Shown one piece after another: positions 37,022-47,408 of a stretch of DNA of 64,000 bases. The stretch covers positions 151,023 to 215,022 of the forward strand of contig NZ_RXLQ01000011.1 in assembly GCF_003953935.1 (NCBI RefSeq), read 5' to 3'. Position numbers and translations under genes: made by a program. The DNA comes from Massilia atriviolacea (GTDB lineage Bacteria; Pseudomonadota; Gammaproteobacteria; Burkholderiales; Burkholderiaceae_D). The notes below the pieces were generated by a model. That model searched no databases, had not been told where the DNA came from, and saw only the letters and a list, made by a program, of their open reading frames with translations. Within the stretch, counting starts at the first letter, position 1; each line of letters opens with the position of its first letter.

Positions 37022-37713
37022 GCTTTGCCGCCATCGTGGTATTGGCCTGGCTGATCCACGGCATGGTCAAGCGCTTCTCCGGGCGCCCGGCCGACACCAG
37101 GCCTGAAAAACCGGGCAACCATAAGCTGCGCTACAAGTTCGACGCGCGCCAGAACTGGGCGCTGGCCCTGGCGCACCCGATTGCCAGCGCGCGCGCGATC
37201 GGCGCCTACGCCGATCCGAAGGCGCGCGGCCTGTCGCCGCAGCAGGCGCAGGCCCTGCGCGCCAGCCTGCTGCACATCCTCGGCCTGCGCGCCAGCGCCC
37301 AGGACGACGCCATCCGCAGCGCGCTGCCCGAGCTGCTGCGCCAGCACTGGTACCGCATCGACCTCGACCGCCTGCGGCCCGACGACGATGCGCGCGCGGC
37401 GCTGGCCTTCGCCTCGGCGCGCGTGGCCTTCGCAGTGCGCGCCGCGACCCTGCTCGGCTGGCTCGATCCGGCGCTGCAATGGGAGGTGCTGTACCAGAAT
37501 GCGCAGCGCGCCAGGGACTGCTTCGGCAGCTGGCAGGAGTTCGGCGCGGCGCTCGCGCGCGGGCGCCAGCAATGGATCGTCGGCGCGCGCGCCGACAGCC
37601 TCGGGGCGGCCTTCGACGAGGCCAGGCTGGCGCAGTGGCTGGGCAGCCGCGGCCACCCGTGGCGCAGCATGCCGTGGCACGGCCCTGTCCTGTTCGCGCC
37701 GCCGGCCGCATGA
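37018..37713 (+). CDS. DUF1266-like protein with N-terminal membrane anchor
   Basis: A 231-residue protein with a short N-terminal hydrophobic segment (MSFAAIVVLAWLIHGMVK) and a helical body that fits the DUF1266 pattern: QNWALALAHPIASARAIG, repeated helices with RVAFAVRAATLLGWLD, SWQEFGAALARGRQQW and the Trp-rich end HPWRSMPWHGPVLF. The family has no known function. The ATGA overlap with the preceding gene shows the three genes 33669-37713 are translated together. A good ribosome site inside the preceding gene is not obvious, so coupling is likely. Confidence 0.75.
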   Translation: MSFAAIVVLAWLIHGMVKRFSGRPADTRPEKPGNHKLRYKFDARQNWALALAHPIASARAIGAYADPKARGLSPQQAQALRASLLHILGLRASAQDDAIRSALPELLRQHWYRIDLDRLRPDDDARAALAFASARVAFAVRAATLLGWLDPALQWEVLYQNAQRARDCFGSWQEFGAALARGRQQWIVGARADSLGAAFDEARLAQWLGSRGHPWRSMPWHGPVLFAPPAA

Positions 37714-37797
37714 GCCGGTGGGCCCGCCGCGCGCGCTTGCAGTAAGCGCTCGGTCAGTTTCCTGCGTTACTATTCACGCATAAAAAAGGAGACAGCC

Positions 37798-39096
37798 ATG
37801 CCAACCCCGCACCAGCTTTACCAGCAAAAGCTTTGCACGCCCGCCGAGGCCATGCGCCTCGTGCAGGACGGCGACATGATCGTCGTGCCGACCGGCGTGG
37901 GCGAGCCGCCCGCCCTGCTCACCGCCTTGTCAGACCAGCGCCAGCAATTCCACGACGTGAAAGTGGCGCAGATCCTGGCCATGCGCAAGTTCGGCTACTT
38001 CGACCAGGACACGGCCCGCCACGTGCGCCACGCCGCGCTGTTTTTCGGCGGCGCCTCGCGCGCGTCCGGCCAGGGCGGCTGGTGCGACTTCATCCCGAAT
38101 TACTTTTCCGAGTTGCCCGGCCTGTTCGAGCAGGGCCTGATTCCGTCCGATGTGGTGTTCGCCATGGCCTCGCCCATGAACGGGCAGGGCTGGTTTTCCC
38201 TCAGCCTGGCGGTCGACTACACCATGGCGGCGCTGGCGAAGGCGCGCGCGATTGTCCTCGAAGTCAATCCCAACGTGCCGTTCGCGCACGGCCAGTGCCA
38301 CGTGCACGTGTCGCAGGTGACGGCGCTGGTCGAAAGCGCCGATCCCATCCTGGAAGTGGGCTTGCCGAAGATCGGCCCGGTGCAGGAAGCGATCGGCAAG
38401 TATGTGGCCGACATGATCGACGACGGCTCGACCCTGCAGATCGGCTACGGCGGCATCCCGGACGCGGTGGTGATGCAGCTGACCTCCAAGCACGACCTGG
38501 GCATCCACACCGAAATGATCGGCGACGGCATCCTGACCCTGCTCGAAGCGGGCGCGGTCACCAACCGCAGGAAGACCTTCATGCCGGGCAAAATGGTGGC
38601 GACCTTCGCGCTCGGCTCGCAAAAGCTGTACAACTTCCTGCACCATAATCCGATGATCGAGATGCACCCGTCGAACTTCACCAACGACCCTTACCTGGCG
38701 GCGCAAAACGACAAGCTGATGACGATCAACGCGACCTTGCAGATCGACCTGCTGGGCCAGTGCGGCTCGGAGAGCATCGCCCACCTGCCCTATTCCGGCA
38801 CCGGGGGCCAGGTCGACTTCGTGCGGGCGGGGAACCGTTCGCGCGGGGGCAAATCGTTCATCGTGCTGCCCTCGACCGCCAAGGACAACACGATTTCGCG
38901 CATCGTGCCCACGCTCACGCCGGGCACGCACGCCACCACCAGCAAGAACGACATCAACTACGTGGTGACCGAGTATGGCGTGGCGCAGTTGCGCGGCAAG
39001 TCGGCCAAGCAGCGCGCGCAGGCGCTGATCGCGATCGCCCATCCGGACTTCCGGGCGTCGCTGCGCGCGCAAGCGAACCGGATGTGCGTGCTGTAG
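37798..39096 (+). CDS. Acetyl-CoA hydrolase/CoA-transferase family protein
   Basis: A 432-residue enzyme of the acetyl-CoA hydrolase/4-hydroxybutyrate CoA-transferase family, which swaps or releases CoA from short acyl-CoAs. Seen are the N-terminal DGDMIVVPTGVGEPPALLTAL, the central QIGYGGIPDAVVMQL, and GTGGQVDFVRAGNRSRGGKS with TPGTHATTSKNDINYVVTEYG. The length fits the 4-hydroxybutyrate type. The start is fixed by AAAAAAGGAGACAGCC just upstream. It is a single gene between the DUF1266 gene and a minus-strand PEP-CTERM gene. The substrate cannot be read from the sequence. Confidence 0.9.
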   Translation: MPTPHQLYQQKLCTPAEAMRLVQDGDMIVVPTGVGEPPALLTALSDQRQQFHDVKVAQILAMRKFGYFDQDTARHVRHAALFFGGASRASGQGGWCDFIPNYFSELPGLFEQGLIPSDVVFAMASPMNGQGWFSLSLAVDYTMAALAKARAIVLEVNPNVPFAHGQCHVHVSQVTALVESADPILEVGLPKIGPVQEAIGKYVADMIDDGSTLQIGYGGIPDAVVMQLTSKHDLGIHTEMIGDGILTLLEAGAVTNRRKTFMPGKMVATFALGSQKLYNFLHHNPMIEMHPSNFTNDPYLAAQNDKLMTINATLQIDLLGQCGSESIAHLPYSGTGGQVDFVRAGNRSRGGKSFIVLPSTAKDNTISRIVPTLTPGTHATTSKNDINYVVTEYGVAQLRGKSAKQRAQALIAIAHPDFRASLRAQANRMCVL

Positions 39097-39232
39097 CGCA
39101 GAAGGCGCACCGGCGCCACAAAGGAATTGCCCGAGCCGGCCAGCGTGGTGGCGCCCGCCGCTCCCACGAACGCGAGCGCGCCGCTGCCGCTGCCGCTGAG
39201 CATGGCCGGATTGCTCAAATCGACGACGTCTT

Positions 39233-39979
39233 TTACGCGGCGCCGGACTTTGCCGCACTGCAGCGACACCGCTCAAGCCGGCGGCGCCGCGTTTCCAGCA
39301 CGGCCATCCCGGCCAGCAGCATGGCGTAGCTGGCCGGTTCCGGCACCGCCGTGGTGTAGATGGTAAACATGGGATTGGCCAGGCGCATGCTGGCGAAGGA
39401 ATCGATGCCTTCCGGATGCTCCGGCGTGACGGTCGGATAGGCCGAGACCATGATCAGCCCTTGCAGCGACAGATTGAAGTCGCTGCTCAGCGCCAGCGGT
39501 CCGCTCGCCATGCTGAACGGGACCGCGCCGTCGAGCATGTCGATGCGCTGCGCATGCTCGCTGTAAAGGACGCCGTACGGGCGCGAGCCGGCGCTGAACT
39601 CGACGTAGCCCGAATTGTACGCCACGCCGTCGCCCGGCGAGCCGTCGGGATTGGGCGGCACCTCGAGCATCCCTTCGAAGATGCCGGAAAACGCGAAGCC
39701 GGTCACGCGGTAGCCGGCGTGCACGGTGACTTCGAACAGGCCGCCGTAAAAACTGCCTTGCTGGTAGGAGGACGTGGCGGCGGACAGGTCGCTGGCGGCG
39801 GAGGCCAGGCCGATCCGGGTCACGCCATCGGCGTCGGAAAGCAGCACCTCGGCCGACGCGCTCCACGGGTTCACGATGGAAAAGGCGGCGGTATCGATAC
39901 GCGCCGGCGTGTGCGCGGCGGCGGCAACAGAGATAAGAGCGAGCGCTGCCACCATGAGCAGCCGGGTCATCATGTTCAT
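39233..39979 (-). CDS. PEP-CTERM sorting domain protein
   Basis: A 248-residue exported protein with a signal peptide (MVAALALISVAAAAH) and a mature domain of beta-rich, low-cysteine sequence. It ends with the exosortase recognition signal: VPEPASYAMLLAGMAVLETRR, that is PEP motif, membrane helix and Arg cluster. Such proteins are cut and sorted by exosortases linked to exopolysaccharide export, consistent with the eps genes at the start of the window. Unusually, about 13 residues with two cysteines follow the Arg cluster, where most PEP-CTERM proteins stop. The function of the exported domain is unknown. Confidence 0.85.
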   Translation of the reverse strand: MNMMTRLLMVAALALISVAAAAHTPARIDTAAFSIVNPWSASAEVLLSDADGVTRIGLASAASDLSAATSSYQQGSFYGGLFEVTVHAGYRVTGFAFSGIFEGMLEVPPNPDGSPGDGVAYNSGYVEFSAGSRPYGVLYSEHAQRIDMLDGAVPFSMASGPLALSSDFNLSLQGLIMVSAYPTVTPEHPEGIDSFASMRLANPMFTIYTTAVPEPASYAMLLAGMAVLETRRRRLERCRCSAAKSGAA

Positions 39980-40175
39980 CAGTCATCCTTGTGATCACTG
40001 CGGCAAGCGGCCTGCGATTCGGCCGGGACGGTGCATCCCGGGCGCAGGCATGCCTGAGCGTCAAGGACGACGAACAGAAATAGTACGTTGAACCTGCAAA
40101 ATAAATATCATTTTGAAATTGATTTTTTTACAAGCGTGGCGCGGAAGCATCAGCTTCGCGCCAGCGGCGCCGCCT

Positions 40176-40203
40176 GGCCGTCCAGCCGGGCGGCTGGACG
40201 GCC
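40176..40203 (-). terminator. Strong hairpin after the NHL/Ig lipoprotein gene
   Basis: A perfect 12-bp stem (GGCCGTCCAGCC with its complement, loop of four) lies nine bases after the stop of the minus-strand gene ending at 40213. No T-run follows, so it may stop or protect the transcript rather than act as a classic intrinsic terminator. Confidence 0.5.
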
Positions 40204-40212
40204 TGCCCCGCT

Positions 40213-41565
40213 TTACGGCAGGACCAGCTTGAGCACGCGGCCATTGCCGCTCACGTACAGCGCGCCGGCGGCGTCGGTCACCAGGCCGGCGGGTTTGGTG
40301 ATCCAGGCCTCGGTCTTGAAGCGCGCATCGCTGCCGTTCGGATCGGCCGCCACTGTCACCTTGCCGTCCGGCGCGATCTTGCCGATGGCGTGCAGCGGCC
40401 ACGGGCTCTGGCGGCCGCTGAACGGCTCGGTGGCAAAGTACAGATTGCCGCCGGCGTCGACGGCAATGGCGTTGACGAAGGCCTGGTCGGTACCGAGCAA
40501 GGTGGTCGCGACGCCCCTGGCATCGACCTTGCTGATGCCGCGGTCCAGCACGAACAGGTTGCCGTTCCTGTCGACCGCCAGGTCGGCGATCGCGGGCGCA
40601 ACCGAGTGCGGACCGGTGGTCTCGAACACGGTCGTCACCTTGCCGTCCGGGGCGACCTTGCGCACGATGGCGCGCTTGAAACAGGAGCTGCAGGCCGGCT
40701 CGCCGGGACGCGTGACTTCGCTGGCGACGTACAGGTTGCCGGCAGTGTCGCTGGCGATCGCGGTAAACACCGGCGGCGCGATGCCGGGACCGGCCGGATC
40801 GCCTTGCGTGGCGCCCAGGTCGAGCGTAGTGAGCGCACCGTCGGCGCCGATCTTGCGCACGAACATGGAGGTCGTCGCGTTGTTGCTGTCGGTGACATAG
40901 ATGACGCCGTTCGGCCCGCCCGCGACATCGCGCGGGAATTGCAGCGGCGCCGAGGCGGCCGCGCCGGCGACAGCCGTGCTGACCACGCCCGCCGGGGTGA
41001 TCTTGCGGACCGATTTGCTCTGGGTATCGGCCAGCAGCAGGTTGCCGCTGCCATCGCCGCCCAGCGCGCCGGCGGACAGGAAGTAGGCCTGCTTGCCGAC
41101 GCCGTCGAGCTGGGCGCGGGCGGGATCGATCGCGCCGCCGGCCAGCACGCGCGCGCCGATGCCGTCGACCTGCAAGGCCACGGCGTTGCTGGTGGCGCTG
41201 CCGGCCTCGTTACGGACGATTACGCTGAGCACGTCGCCGCTGTCGGCCAGCGTGAGCGCCGCGGTGGTGTAGCTGGCGCCGGTGGCGCCCGGGATGGCCG
41301 CGCCGTTGCGCCACCACTGGTAGCTGAGCGTGCCGGAGCCGCTGGCCACTACCGACAACGTGGCCGGCTGGCCGGCGGGCACCGCTTGCGCCTTGGGCTG
41401 GGTGGTGATGGCCGCTGCCGTCGCCTGCTGCTGTGCGGCCACGGCGTCGGGCTGCCTGGCCGGTGGCGTGCTGTCGCCGCCGCCGCAGGCGGTGATGCCG
41501 GCCAGGCAGAGCAAGCCGCTGGCCAGCGCACTACCGCGCATGAAACCGGTTGTCAGGTTCTTCAT
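40213..41565 (-). CDS. Lipoprotein with Ig-like domain and NHL beta-propeller
   Basis: A 450-residue lipoprotein with lipobox LAGITACGGG near residue 24. An Ig-like domain follows ([40 protein letters not shown]), then a propeller of about six NHL repeats (FPRDVAGGPNGVIYVTDSNN, IAVDAGGNLYFATEP, GLVTDAAGALYVSGNGRV). The propeller probably binds ligands or partners in the periplasm or at the cell surface. No enzyme motif is seen. The ATG at 41565 follows GGGGGAACGACGTG. It lies 115 bases downstream of hppA on the same strand but is probably independent. Confidence 0.85.
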   Translation of the reverse strand: MKNLTTGFMRGSALASGLLCLAGITACGGGDSTPPARQPDAVAAQQQATAAAITTQPKAQAVPAGQPATLSVVASGSGTLSYQWWRNGAAIPGATGASYTTAALTLADSGDVLSVIVRNEAGSATSNAVALQVDGIGARVLAGGAIDPARAQLDGVGKQAYFLSAGALGGDGSGNLLLADTQSKSVRKITPAGVVSTAVAGAAASAPLQFPRDVAGGPNGVIYVTDSNNATTSMFVRKIGADGALTTLDLGATQGDPAGPGIAPPVFTAIASDTAGNLYVASEVTRPGEPACSSCFKRAIVRKVAPDGKVTTVFETTGPHSVAPAIADLAVDRNGNLFVLDRGISKVDARGVATTLLGTDQAFVNAIAVDAGGNLYFATEPFSGRQSPWPLHAIGKIAPDGKVTVAADPNGSDARFKTEAWITKPAGLVTDAAGALYVSGNGRVLKLVLP

Positions 41566-41680
41566 CACGTCGTTCCCCCATATCAAAATATTGATAAAGA
41601 ATGAACATTACGACGTTTATAAGTTTGACACCAGTAACAAATTGTCGCCGATGGATTACATCTTTACACTGCCCACGCAC

Positions 41681-43825
41681 TCATCGGGCGGGCGCGGCGG
41701 CCAGCGTCGCCGGCACGGCCTGGGCCACCGGTCCCGGCACCACGGTGTCGACCGGCGGATGGGCCGGCGGCACGGTGACCGCGATCCAGCCCGAGACCGG
41801 CAGCAGCGGCACCAGCAGCAGCGCCACGATGTTGATGATCTTGATCAGCGGATTGACGGCCGGGCCGGCGGTGTCCTTGTACGGGTCGCCCACGGTGTCG
41901 CCGGTGACGGCGGCCTTGTGCGCTTCCGAGCCCTTGCCGCCGAAATGGCCATCCTCGATGTATTTCTTGGCGTTGTCCCAGGCGCCGCCGCCGGTGGTCA
42001 TGGAAATGGCCACGAACAGGCCGGTGATGATGGTGCCCATCAGCAGCCCGCCCAGCGCGGCCGGCCCCAGCAGCATGCCGACCACCACCGGCACCACCAC
42101 CGGCAGCAGGGAGGGCAGGATCATTTCGCGGATGGCCGAGGCGGTCAGCATGTCGACCGCCTTGTCGTATTCGGGCTTGCCGGTGCCGTCCATGATGCCC
42201 TTGATGTCGCGGAACTGGCGCCGCACCTCGACCACCACGGCGCCGGCGGCGCGCCCCACCGCTTCCATCGCCATCGCGCCGAACAGGTAGGGAATCAGGC
42301 CGCCGATGAACAGGCCGACGATCACCATCGGGTTCGACAGGTCGAACGAGACCTGCTTGCCGACCGACTCCAGCGCGTGGGTATAGTCGGCGAACAGCAC
42401 CAGCGCGGCCAGCCCGGCCGAGCCGATGGCGTAACCCTTGGTGACGGCCTTGGTGGTGTTGCCGACCGCATCGAGCGGGTCGGTGATGGCGCGCACCGAT
42501 TCGGGCATGCCCGACATTTCGGCGATGCCGCCGGCGTTGTCGGTAATCGGGCCGTAGGCGTCGAGCGCGACCACGATGCCGGCCATCGACAGCATGGAGG
42601 TGGCGGCAATCGCGATGCCGTACAGCTGCGCCATCTGGTAGGAGGCCAGGATGGCCGCGCACACGGCCAGCACCGGATAGGCGGTCGACTTCATCGACAC
42701 GCCGAGGCCGGCGATGATGTTGGTGCCGTGGCCGGTGGTGGACGCTTCGGCGATGTGCTTGACGGGCTTGAAGTCGGTGCCGGTGTAGTACTCGGTGATG
42801 TAGACCATCAGGCCGGTGAGGACGATGCCGACCAGCGCGCAGCCCATCATCTTCATGCGCATGGCGTCGTCGCCCCAGACCATCCAGGTCACGCCGGCAA
42901 AGCCGATCAGCGACAGCCCGGCGGCCCACCACAGCCCGGTGTACAGGGCCGACATGATTTTCTTGCCCGGTTTGGCCTTGACCAGCGAGCAGCCGACGAT
43001 CGAGCCGATGATCGACACCGCCCCCAGCAGCAGCGGATAGATCACCGCTTCGCCGCCCGGGGTGGCCATCATCAGCGCGCCCAGCAGCATGGTGGCGATC
43101 AGGGTCACGACATAGGTTTCGAACAGGTCGGCGGCCATGCCGGCGCAGTCGCCGACATTGTCGCCGACGTTATCGGCGATCACGGCCGGGTTGCGCGGGT
43201 CGTCCTCGGGGATGCCGGCTTCGACCTTGCCGACCAGGTCGGCGCCGACGTCGGCGCCCTTGGTGAAGATGCCGCCGCCGAGGCGCGCGAAAATCGAAAT
43301 GAGCGAGGCGCCGAAGGCCAGCCCGATCAGGGGCTTGATGACGTCATGCTGGGTGGCGCTGCCGCCGGCCGCCTGGACGGTGAGCATCCAGTAGAACAGG
43401 GTCACGCCGAGCAGGCCCAGGCCGACCACCAGCATGCCGGTGATCGCCCCGCCCTTGAAGGCGACGTCGAGCGCCTCGTTCATGCCCTTTGTGGCGGCCT
43501 GCGCCGTGCGCACATTGGCGCGCACCGACACGTTCATGCCGATGAAGCCGCAGGCGCCGGAAAGCACGGCGCCGATCAGGAAACCGATGGCGGTATTGAT
43601 GTCGAGCAGGACCCCGATGGCGATCAGCAGCACCACGCCGACCATGCCGATGGTGCGGTACTGGCGCCCGAGGTAGGCGGCGGCGCCTTCCTGGATGGCC
43701 TGGGCGATGGCCTGCATGCGGGCGTTGCCCGGGTCCTGGCGCAGGATCCAGCTGCGCGTCACCAATCCATAAATCACGGCAATGACGCCGCACACAACTG
43801 CAAAGACAAGAAATCTTGCTGCCAT
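41681..43825 (-). CDS. hppA: Membrane H+-translocating pyrophosphatase (K+-independent type)
   Basis: A 714-residue integral membrane pyrophosphatase with about 16 helices that couples PPi hydrolysis to ion pumping. The active-site loops are clear: [58 protein letters not shown] and [14 protein letters not shown]. The motif [10 protein letters not shown] has Lys where K+-dependent enzymes have Ala, so it should be the K+-independent proton pump, as in Rhodospirillum rubrum. The ATG at 43825 ([13 protein letters not shown]) follows GAGGGGACGAT and replaces a slightly longer frame. Its leader carries a large hairpin (43894-43950). Confidence 0.95.
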   Translation of the reverse strand: MAARFLVFAVVCGVIAVIYGLVTRSWILRQDPGNARMQAIAQAIQEGAAAYLGRQYRTIGMVGVVLLIAIGVLLDINTAIGFLIGAVLSGACGFIGMNVSVRANVRTAQAATKGMNEALDVAFKGGAITGMLVVGLGLLGVTLFYWMLTVQAAGGSATQHDVIKPLIGLAFGASLISIFARLGGGIFTKGADVGADLVGKVEAGIPEDDPRNPAVIADNVGDNVGDCAGMAADLFETYVVTLIATMLLGALMMATPGGEAVIYPLLLGAVSIIGSIVGCSLVKAKPGKKIMSALYTGLWWAAGLSLIGFAGVTWMVWGDDAMRMKMMGCALVGIVLTGLMVYITEYYTGTDFKPVKHIAEASTTGHGTNIIAGLGVSMKSTAYPVLAVCAAILASYQMAQLYGIAIAATSMLSMAGIVVALDAYGPITDNAGGIAEMSGMPESVRAITDPLDAVGNTTKAVTKGYAIGSAGLAALVLFADYTHALESVGKQVSFDLSNPMVIVGLFIGGLIPYLFGAMAMEAVGRAAGAVVVEVRRQFRDIKGIMDGTGKPEYDKAVDMLTASAIREMILPSLLPVVVPVVVGMLLGPAALGGLLMGTIITGLFVAISMTTGGGAWDNAKKYIEDGHFGGKGSEAHKAAVTGDTVGDPYKDTAGPAVNPLIKIINIVALLLVPLLPVSGWIAVTVPPAHPPVDTVVPGPVAQAVPATLAAAPAR

Positions 43826-43893
43826 ATCGTCCCCTCGCTTTTTTATCAAGTAACACAACAACACGTTCGAAAGACCGCTCCAGGCACCGGGGA

Positions 43894-43950
43894 CCTCGAA
43901 AAACCGTGCTGCGCGGCGACATTGTCGCCGCTCGCTACGGTTTGTCGAGG
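43894..43950 (-). other. 57-nt two-part hairpin in the hppA leader
   Basis: The outer arms of 14 bases (43894-43907 and 43937-43950) pair with one mismatch. An inner 8-bp stem (GCGGCGAC with GTCGCCGC) closes a 3-base loop. The structure lies about 69-125 bases before the hppA start. It may be a leader RNA element, a protein-binding inverted repeat or a DNA cruciform. No T-run follows on either strand. Confidence 0.55.
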
Positions 43951-44072
43951 CCCCCCATTGCGCGAAAGAGATGGGCCAAGCTCACTGCGTACTGCAAAAC
44001 CTTGAATCCAAAAAAAACCGGGAACGCCGGCCGCGCAACGGCGGCCTGGGCAGGACAAACTGGTGCTGCGTC

Positions 44073-44095
44073 GATGGCCGCAGGGCGCGGCCATC
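44073..44095 (-). other. Second hairpin directly after the adk terminator
   Basis: A perfect 9-bp stem (GATGGCCGC with GCGGCCATC, loop of five) directly follows the T-run of the adk terminator on the minus strand. It may back up termination or mark the start of the hppA leader. Confidence 0.45.
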
Positions 44096-44118
44096 AAAAA
44101 AGCGGACCGAAGTCCGCT
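44095..44118 (-). terminator. Intrinsic terminator of adk
   Basis: A 7-bp stem AGCGGAC/GTCCGCT capped by a TTCG tetraloop is followed on the minus strand by a run of six T, counting the last stem base. It begins 18 bases after the adk stop. A textbook intrinsic terminator. Confidence 0.9.
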
Positions 44119-44136
44119 CTTGTGTTCTCGCTACAT

Positions 44137-44928
<792 letters not shown>

Positions 44929-44979
44929 CTATGCGTCGGTCCCGCTGAGAACCGGCACGCATGCTGCGCTGTAACAAAG

Positions 44980-45732
44980 CTAATGTGGGTAATGCCGGCG
45001 CACGCGTTCAAGATCCTCTGGGGTGTCGACCCCGGCCGCCGGTGCGCTGCTCGTGACATGCACGGCGATGGGGAAACCGTGCCACAGCACGCGCAACTGC
45101 TCGAGTGCTTCGACCGCTTCGAGCGGCGCAGGTTCCAGGGTGGGATAGGTTTGCAGGAAGGCGTTGGTGTACGCGTACAGGCCGATATGGCGCAACGCAA
45201 CATACGAGGCCGGCAGGCTGTCCTTCGATTGCGCGAAGCCGTCGCGGTGCCACGGAATGGCGGCGCGCGAAAAATACATGGCGCGGCCAAGCTTGTCGAG
45301 CACCACCTTGACCACGTTCGGATTGAAAGCGTCGGCAGCCTCGTGCAGCGGGTGGGCGCAGGTGGCCATCGGCACGTGCGCGCCGACCAGGGCCGCGCTG
45401 GCGGCCAGCAGCGCCGGATCGATCAGCGGCTCGTCGCCTTGCAGGTTGACCACCACCGCATCGGGCGCCAGATTGAGCGTGCGCGCCACTTCGGCGATGC
45501 GGTCGGTGCCGGACGGATGATCGGCGCGCGTCATGCACACTTCCACCCCATGCGCGCCGCAGGCGGCGGCGATGGCCTCATGGTCGGTGGCGACGATGAT
45601 GCGCGCGGCGCCCGACGCGGCGGCGCGCTCGGCCACGCGCACCACCATCGGCTTGCCGCCCAGGTCGGCCAGCGGTTTGTCGGGCAGGCGGGTCGACGCC
45701 ATGCGCGCCGGGATGATGACGATGAAGCCCAT
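44980..45732 (-). CDS. kdsB: 3-Deoxy-manno-octulosonate cytidylyltransferase
   Basis: A 250-residue nucleotidyltransferase that makes CMP-Kdo for lipopolysaccharide. Signature stretches are [20 protein letters not shown] (residues 3-22), [28 protein letters not shown] and HIGLYAYT. The start lies 3 bases after the Trm112 stop. With lpxK it forms an LPS-building pair in the same operon. Confidence 0.97.
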   Translation of the reverse strand: MGFIVIIPARMASTRLPDKPLADLGGKPMVVRVAERAAASGAARIIVATDHEAIAAACGAHGVEVCMTRADHPSGTDRIAEVARTLNLAPDAVVVNLQGDEPLIDPALLAASAALVGAHVPMATCAHPLHEAADAFNPNVVKVVLDKLGRAMYFSRAAIPWHRDGFAQSKDSLPASYVALRHIGLYAYTNAFLQTYPTLEPAPLEAVEALEQLRVLWHGFPIAVHVTSSAPAAGVDTPEDLERVRRHYPH

Positions 45733-45735
45733 CGC

Positions 45736-45906
45736 TTACAGCGCGTCGATCTTGCGCGCCTGGTCGGCCCACATGATGGGAATGCCGTCGCGGATCGGAA
45801 ACGCCAGGCGGTCGCCGCGGCAGATCAGTTCCTGGGCCTTTTTGTCCAGTTCGAGCGGGCCCTTGCATACAGGGCAGACCAGGATATCAAGCAGTCGAGC
45901 ATCCAC
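45736..45906 (-). CDS. Trm112 family zinc-ribbon-like small protein
   Basis: A 56-residue Trm112/YcaR-type protein, [19 protein letters not shown] with the CPVC pair and [15 protein letters not shown] at the end. The GTG at 45906 was chosen because GGAG sits 7 bases ahead and the family starts here. The frame continues upstream without homology. It overlaps the 3' end of lpxK by 20 bases. Family members serve as small partners of methyltransferases. In bacteria the role is unclear, though it is often placed between lpxK and kdsB, as here. Confidence 0.92.
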   Translation of the reverse strand: MDARLLDILVCPVCKGPLELDKKAQELICRGDRLAFPIRDGIPIMWADQARKIDAL

Positions 45907-46921
45907 GACATTTCTCCACAATTTGTTCGGCCAGCGCGGCATCGAGCTGCGCCGTCACCGGTACGACCCACAGTCTCGGGTCGTTTCTGAGATTTTCAAT
46001 TTGCGCACATTTTACTGCATCCTTCTCCGTGATCAGGATGATGTCCGCGTCGACGGCGGCAAACGGCCGGTCGAGGAAATCGTGATGGTCCGGCAGCGGC
46101 AGTTCCGCCACGTCCAGGCCGGCGCCGCGCAGCAGGGTGAAGAAGCGCTGCGGATTGCCGATGCCGCAGGCGGCCACCAGGCGGCGGCCGGCCAGGCTGG
46201 CCAGGGGCACGCGCTGGCCGGGACGCAGCAAGGGTTCGGCGAACGCGCCGTCAAGGCGCATGCGGAACGGCGCGCCGCCGACCGCCGCGCGCAAGGCGGG
46301 CGTCAGTTCGGGCGCGTTGACGACGGTGAAGTCGCGCCTGCGCGAGGGAACCTCGCGCAGGGGGCCGGCCGGCAGCAGCCAGCCGTTGCCGACGCCGCGT
46401 CCGTCGAACAGCATGATTTCGATATCGCGCTGCAAGGCGTAATGCTGCAGGCCGTCGTCGGTGAGGATCACGTCGACCCGCGGGTGGGCGGCCAGCAAGG
46501 CGCGCCCGGCCGCGCCACGGTCGCGCCCCACCACCACCGGGCAGCCGGTGCGGCGCGCGATCAGGAGCGGTTCGTCGCCGACCTCGCGCGCGCTGGAGTC
46601 CGGCCCGACCGCGCGCGCGGCGCCGTCGCTGCCGCCATGCCCGCGCGAAATGATCCCCGGCTGGAAGCCGGCGTCGCGCAAGGCCTCGGCCAGCCAGATC
46701 GTCAGCGGCGTCTTGCCGGTGCCGCCGATAAAAATATTGCCGACCACGATGACCGGCACCGGCAAGCGGGTCGACTTCAGCACGCCCGCGCGGAACAGCA
46801 GCGCGCGCAGGGAGCTGAGCGCGCGAAACAGCAGGGACAGCGGCCACAGCGCGCAAGCGAGCGCGCCGCGCCGCAGCCAGGCGCGCGTGAGGGTCGTTTC
46901 GAGGGAGGCGTTGGAAGACAT
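45887..46921 (-). CDS. lpxK: Tetraacyldisaccharide 4'-kinase
   Basis: A 344-residue inner-membrane lipid A kinase with an N-terminal membrane-associated helix ([18 protein letters not shown]). The P-loop [12 protein letters not shown] is at about residues 61-72, followed by [32 protein letters not shown] and [10 protein letters not shown]. It phosphorylates the lipid A precursor at the 4' position. It lies 34 bases downstream of exbD. Confidence 0.95.
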   Translation of the reverse strand: MSSNASLETTLTRAWLRRGALACALWPLSLLFRALSSLRALLFRAGVLKSTRLPVPVIVVGNIFIGGTGKTPLTIWLAEALRDAGFQPGIISRGHGGSDGAARAVGPDSSAREVGDEPLLIARRTGCPVVVGRDRGAAGRALLAAHPRVDVILTDDGLQHYALQRDIEIMLFDGRGVGNGWLLPAGPLREVPSRRRDFTVVNAPELTPALRAAVGGAPFRMRLDGAFAEPLLRPGQRVPLASLAGRRLVAACGIGNPQRFFTLLRGAGLDVAELPLPDHHDFLDRPFAAVDADIILITEKDAVKCAQIENLRNDPRLWVVPVTAQLDAALAEQIVEKCRGCSTA

Positions 46922-46955
46922 GCGAAAGGCAGGGGAATCGCTTCGCCTGCGCTGC

Positions 46956-47408
46956 TTAGTTCTTCTGGCCGGTCTGGGCGGCGAAGGTCAGCTTGTCGTA
47001 GCCTGCCATGCGCGCCGCTTCCATCACGTTGATGACCATCTGGTGCATCGCGAACTGGTCGGCGTTGATGACCACCACCGGGCTCTTCTCGCCGGTGGCC
47101 GCCTGGCCGTTGTTGCCGGCGGCAGCCGCCGCTTTCAGGTCGGACGCCAGGTTGGCCACGTTGCTGAACGACACCGGCTGGTTATTGATCGTGTAGTTGC
47201 CCTTGGCATCGACCGTAACGTTCAGTTCGAACGGCTTTTCCAGCGCCTTTTCGGCGTCGGCGGTCGGCAAGGTGATCTTCAGCTCGGTGAACTTGCTGTA
47301 GGTGGTCGTGACCATCAGGAAAATCAGCACCACCAGCAGCACATCGATGAAGGGGATCAGGTTGATCTCGGGATCTTCACGTTTCTGGCCGCGGCGAAAG
47401 TTCATCAT
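46956..47408 (-). CDS. exbD: Biopolymer transport protein ExbD
   Basis: A 150-residue protein with a short cytoplasmic N-terminus, a single membrane helix bearing the functional aspartate (INLIPFIDVLLVVLIFLMVT, Asp near residue 22) and a periplasmic domain. It contains an Ala/Gly-rich insertion (AAAAAGNNGQAATGE) near residue 100. With ExbB it harvests the proton gradient for TonB-type import or similar work. The start overlaps the exbB stop (ATGA). Confidence 0.93.
   Translation of the reverse strand: MMNFRRGQKREDPEINLIPFIDVLLVVLIFLMVTTTYSKFTELKITLPTADAEKALEKPFELNVTVDAKGNYTINNQPVSFSNVANLASDLKAAAAAGNNGQAATGEKSPVVVINADQFAMHQMVINVMEAARMAGYDKLTFAAQTGQKN

Noticed and set aside
38958..39269. Gly/Ser-rich minus-strand frame (SGSGSGALAFVGAAGATTL) after the PEP-CTERM gene
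   Set aside because: It runs into the 3' end of the CoA-transferase gene on the other strand and lacks a ribosome site. Probably a composition artefact, though a decayed remnant cannot be excluded.
39127..39366. Plus-strand PEPAS-like motif that could suggest a second PEP-CTERM protein
   Set aside because: No membrane helix or Arg cluster follows and there is no signal peptide upstream. It overlaps the real PEP-CTERM gene antisense.
40136..40163. Second GC-rich hairpin near the promoter of the PEP-CTERM gene as a terminator
   Set aside because: Arms are imperfect with a bulge, and no T-run follows on either strand.
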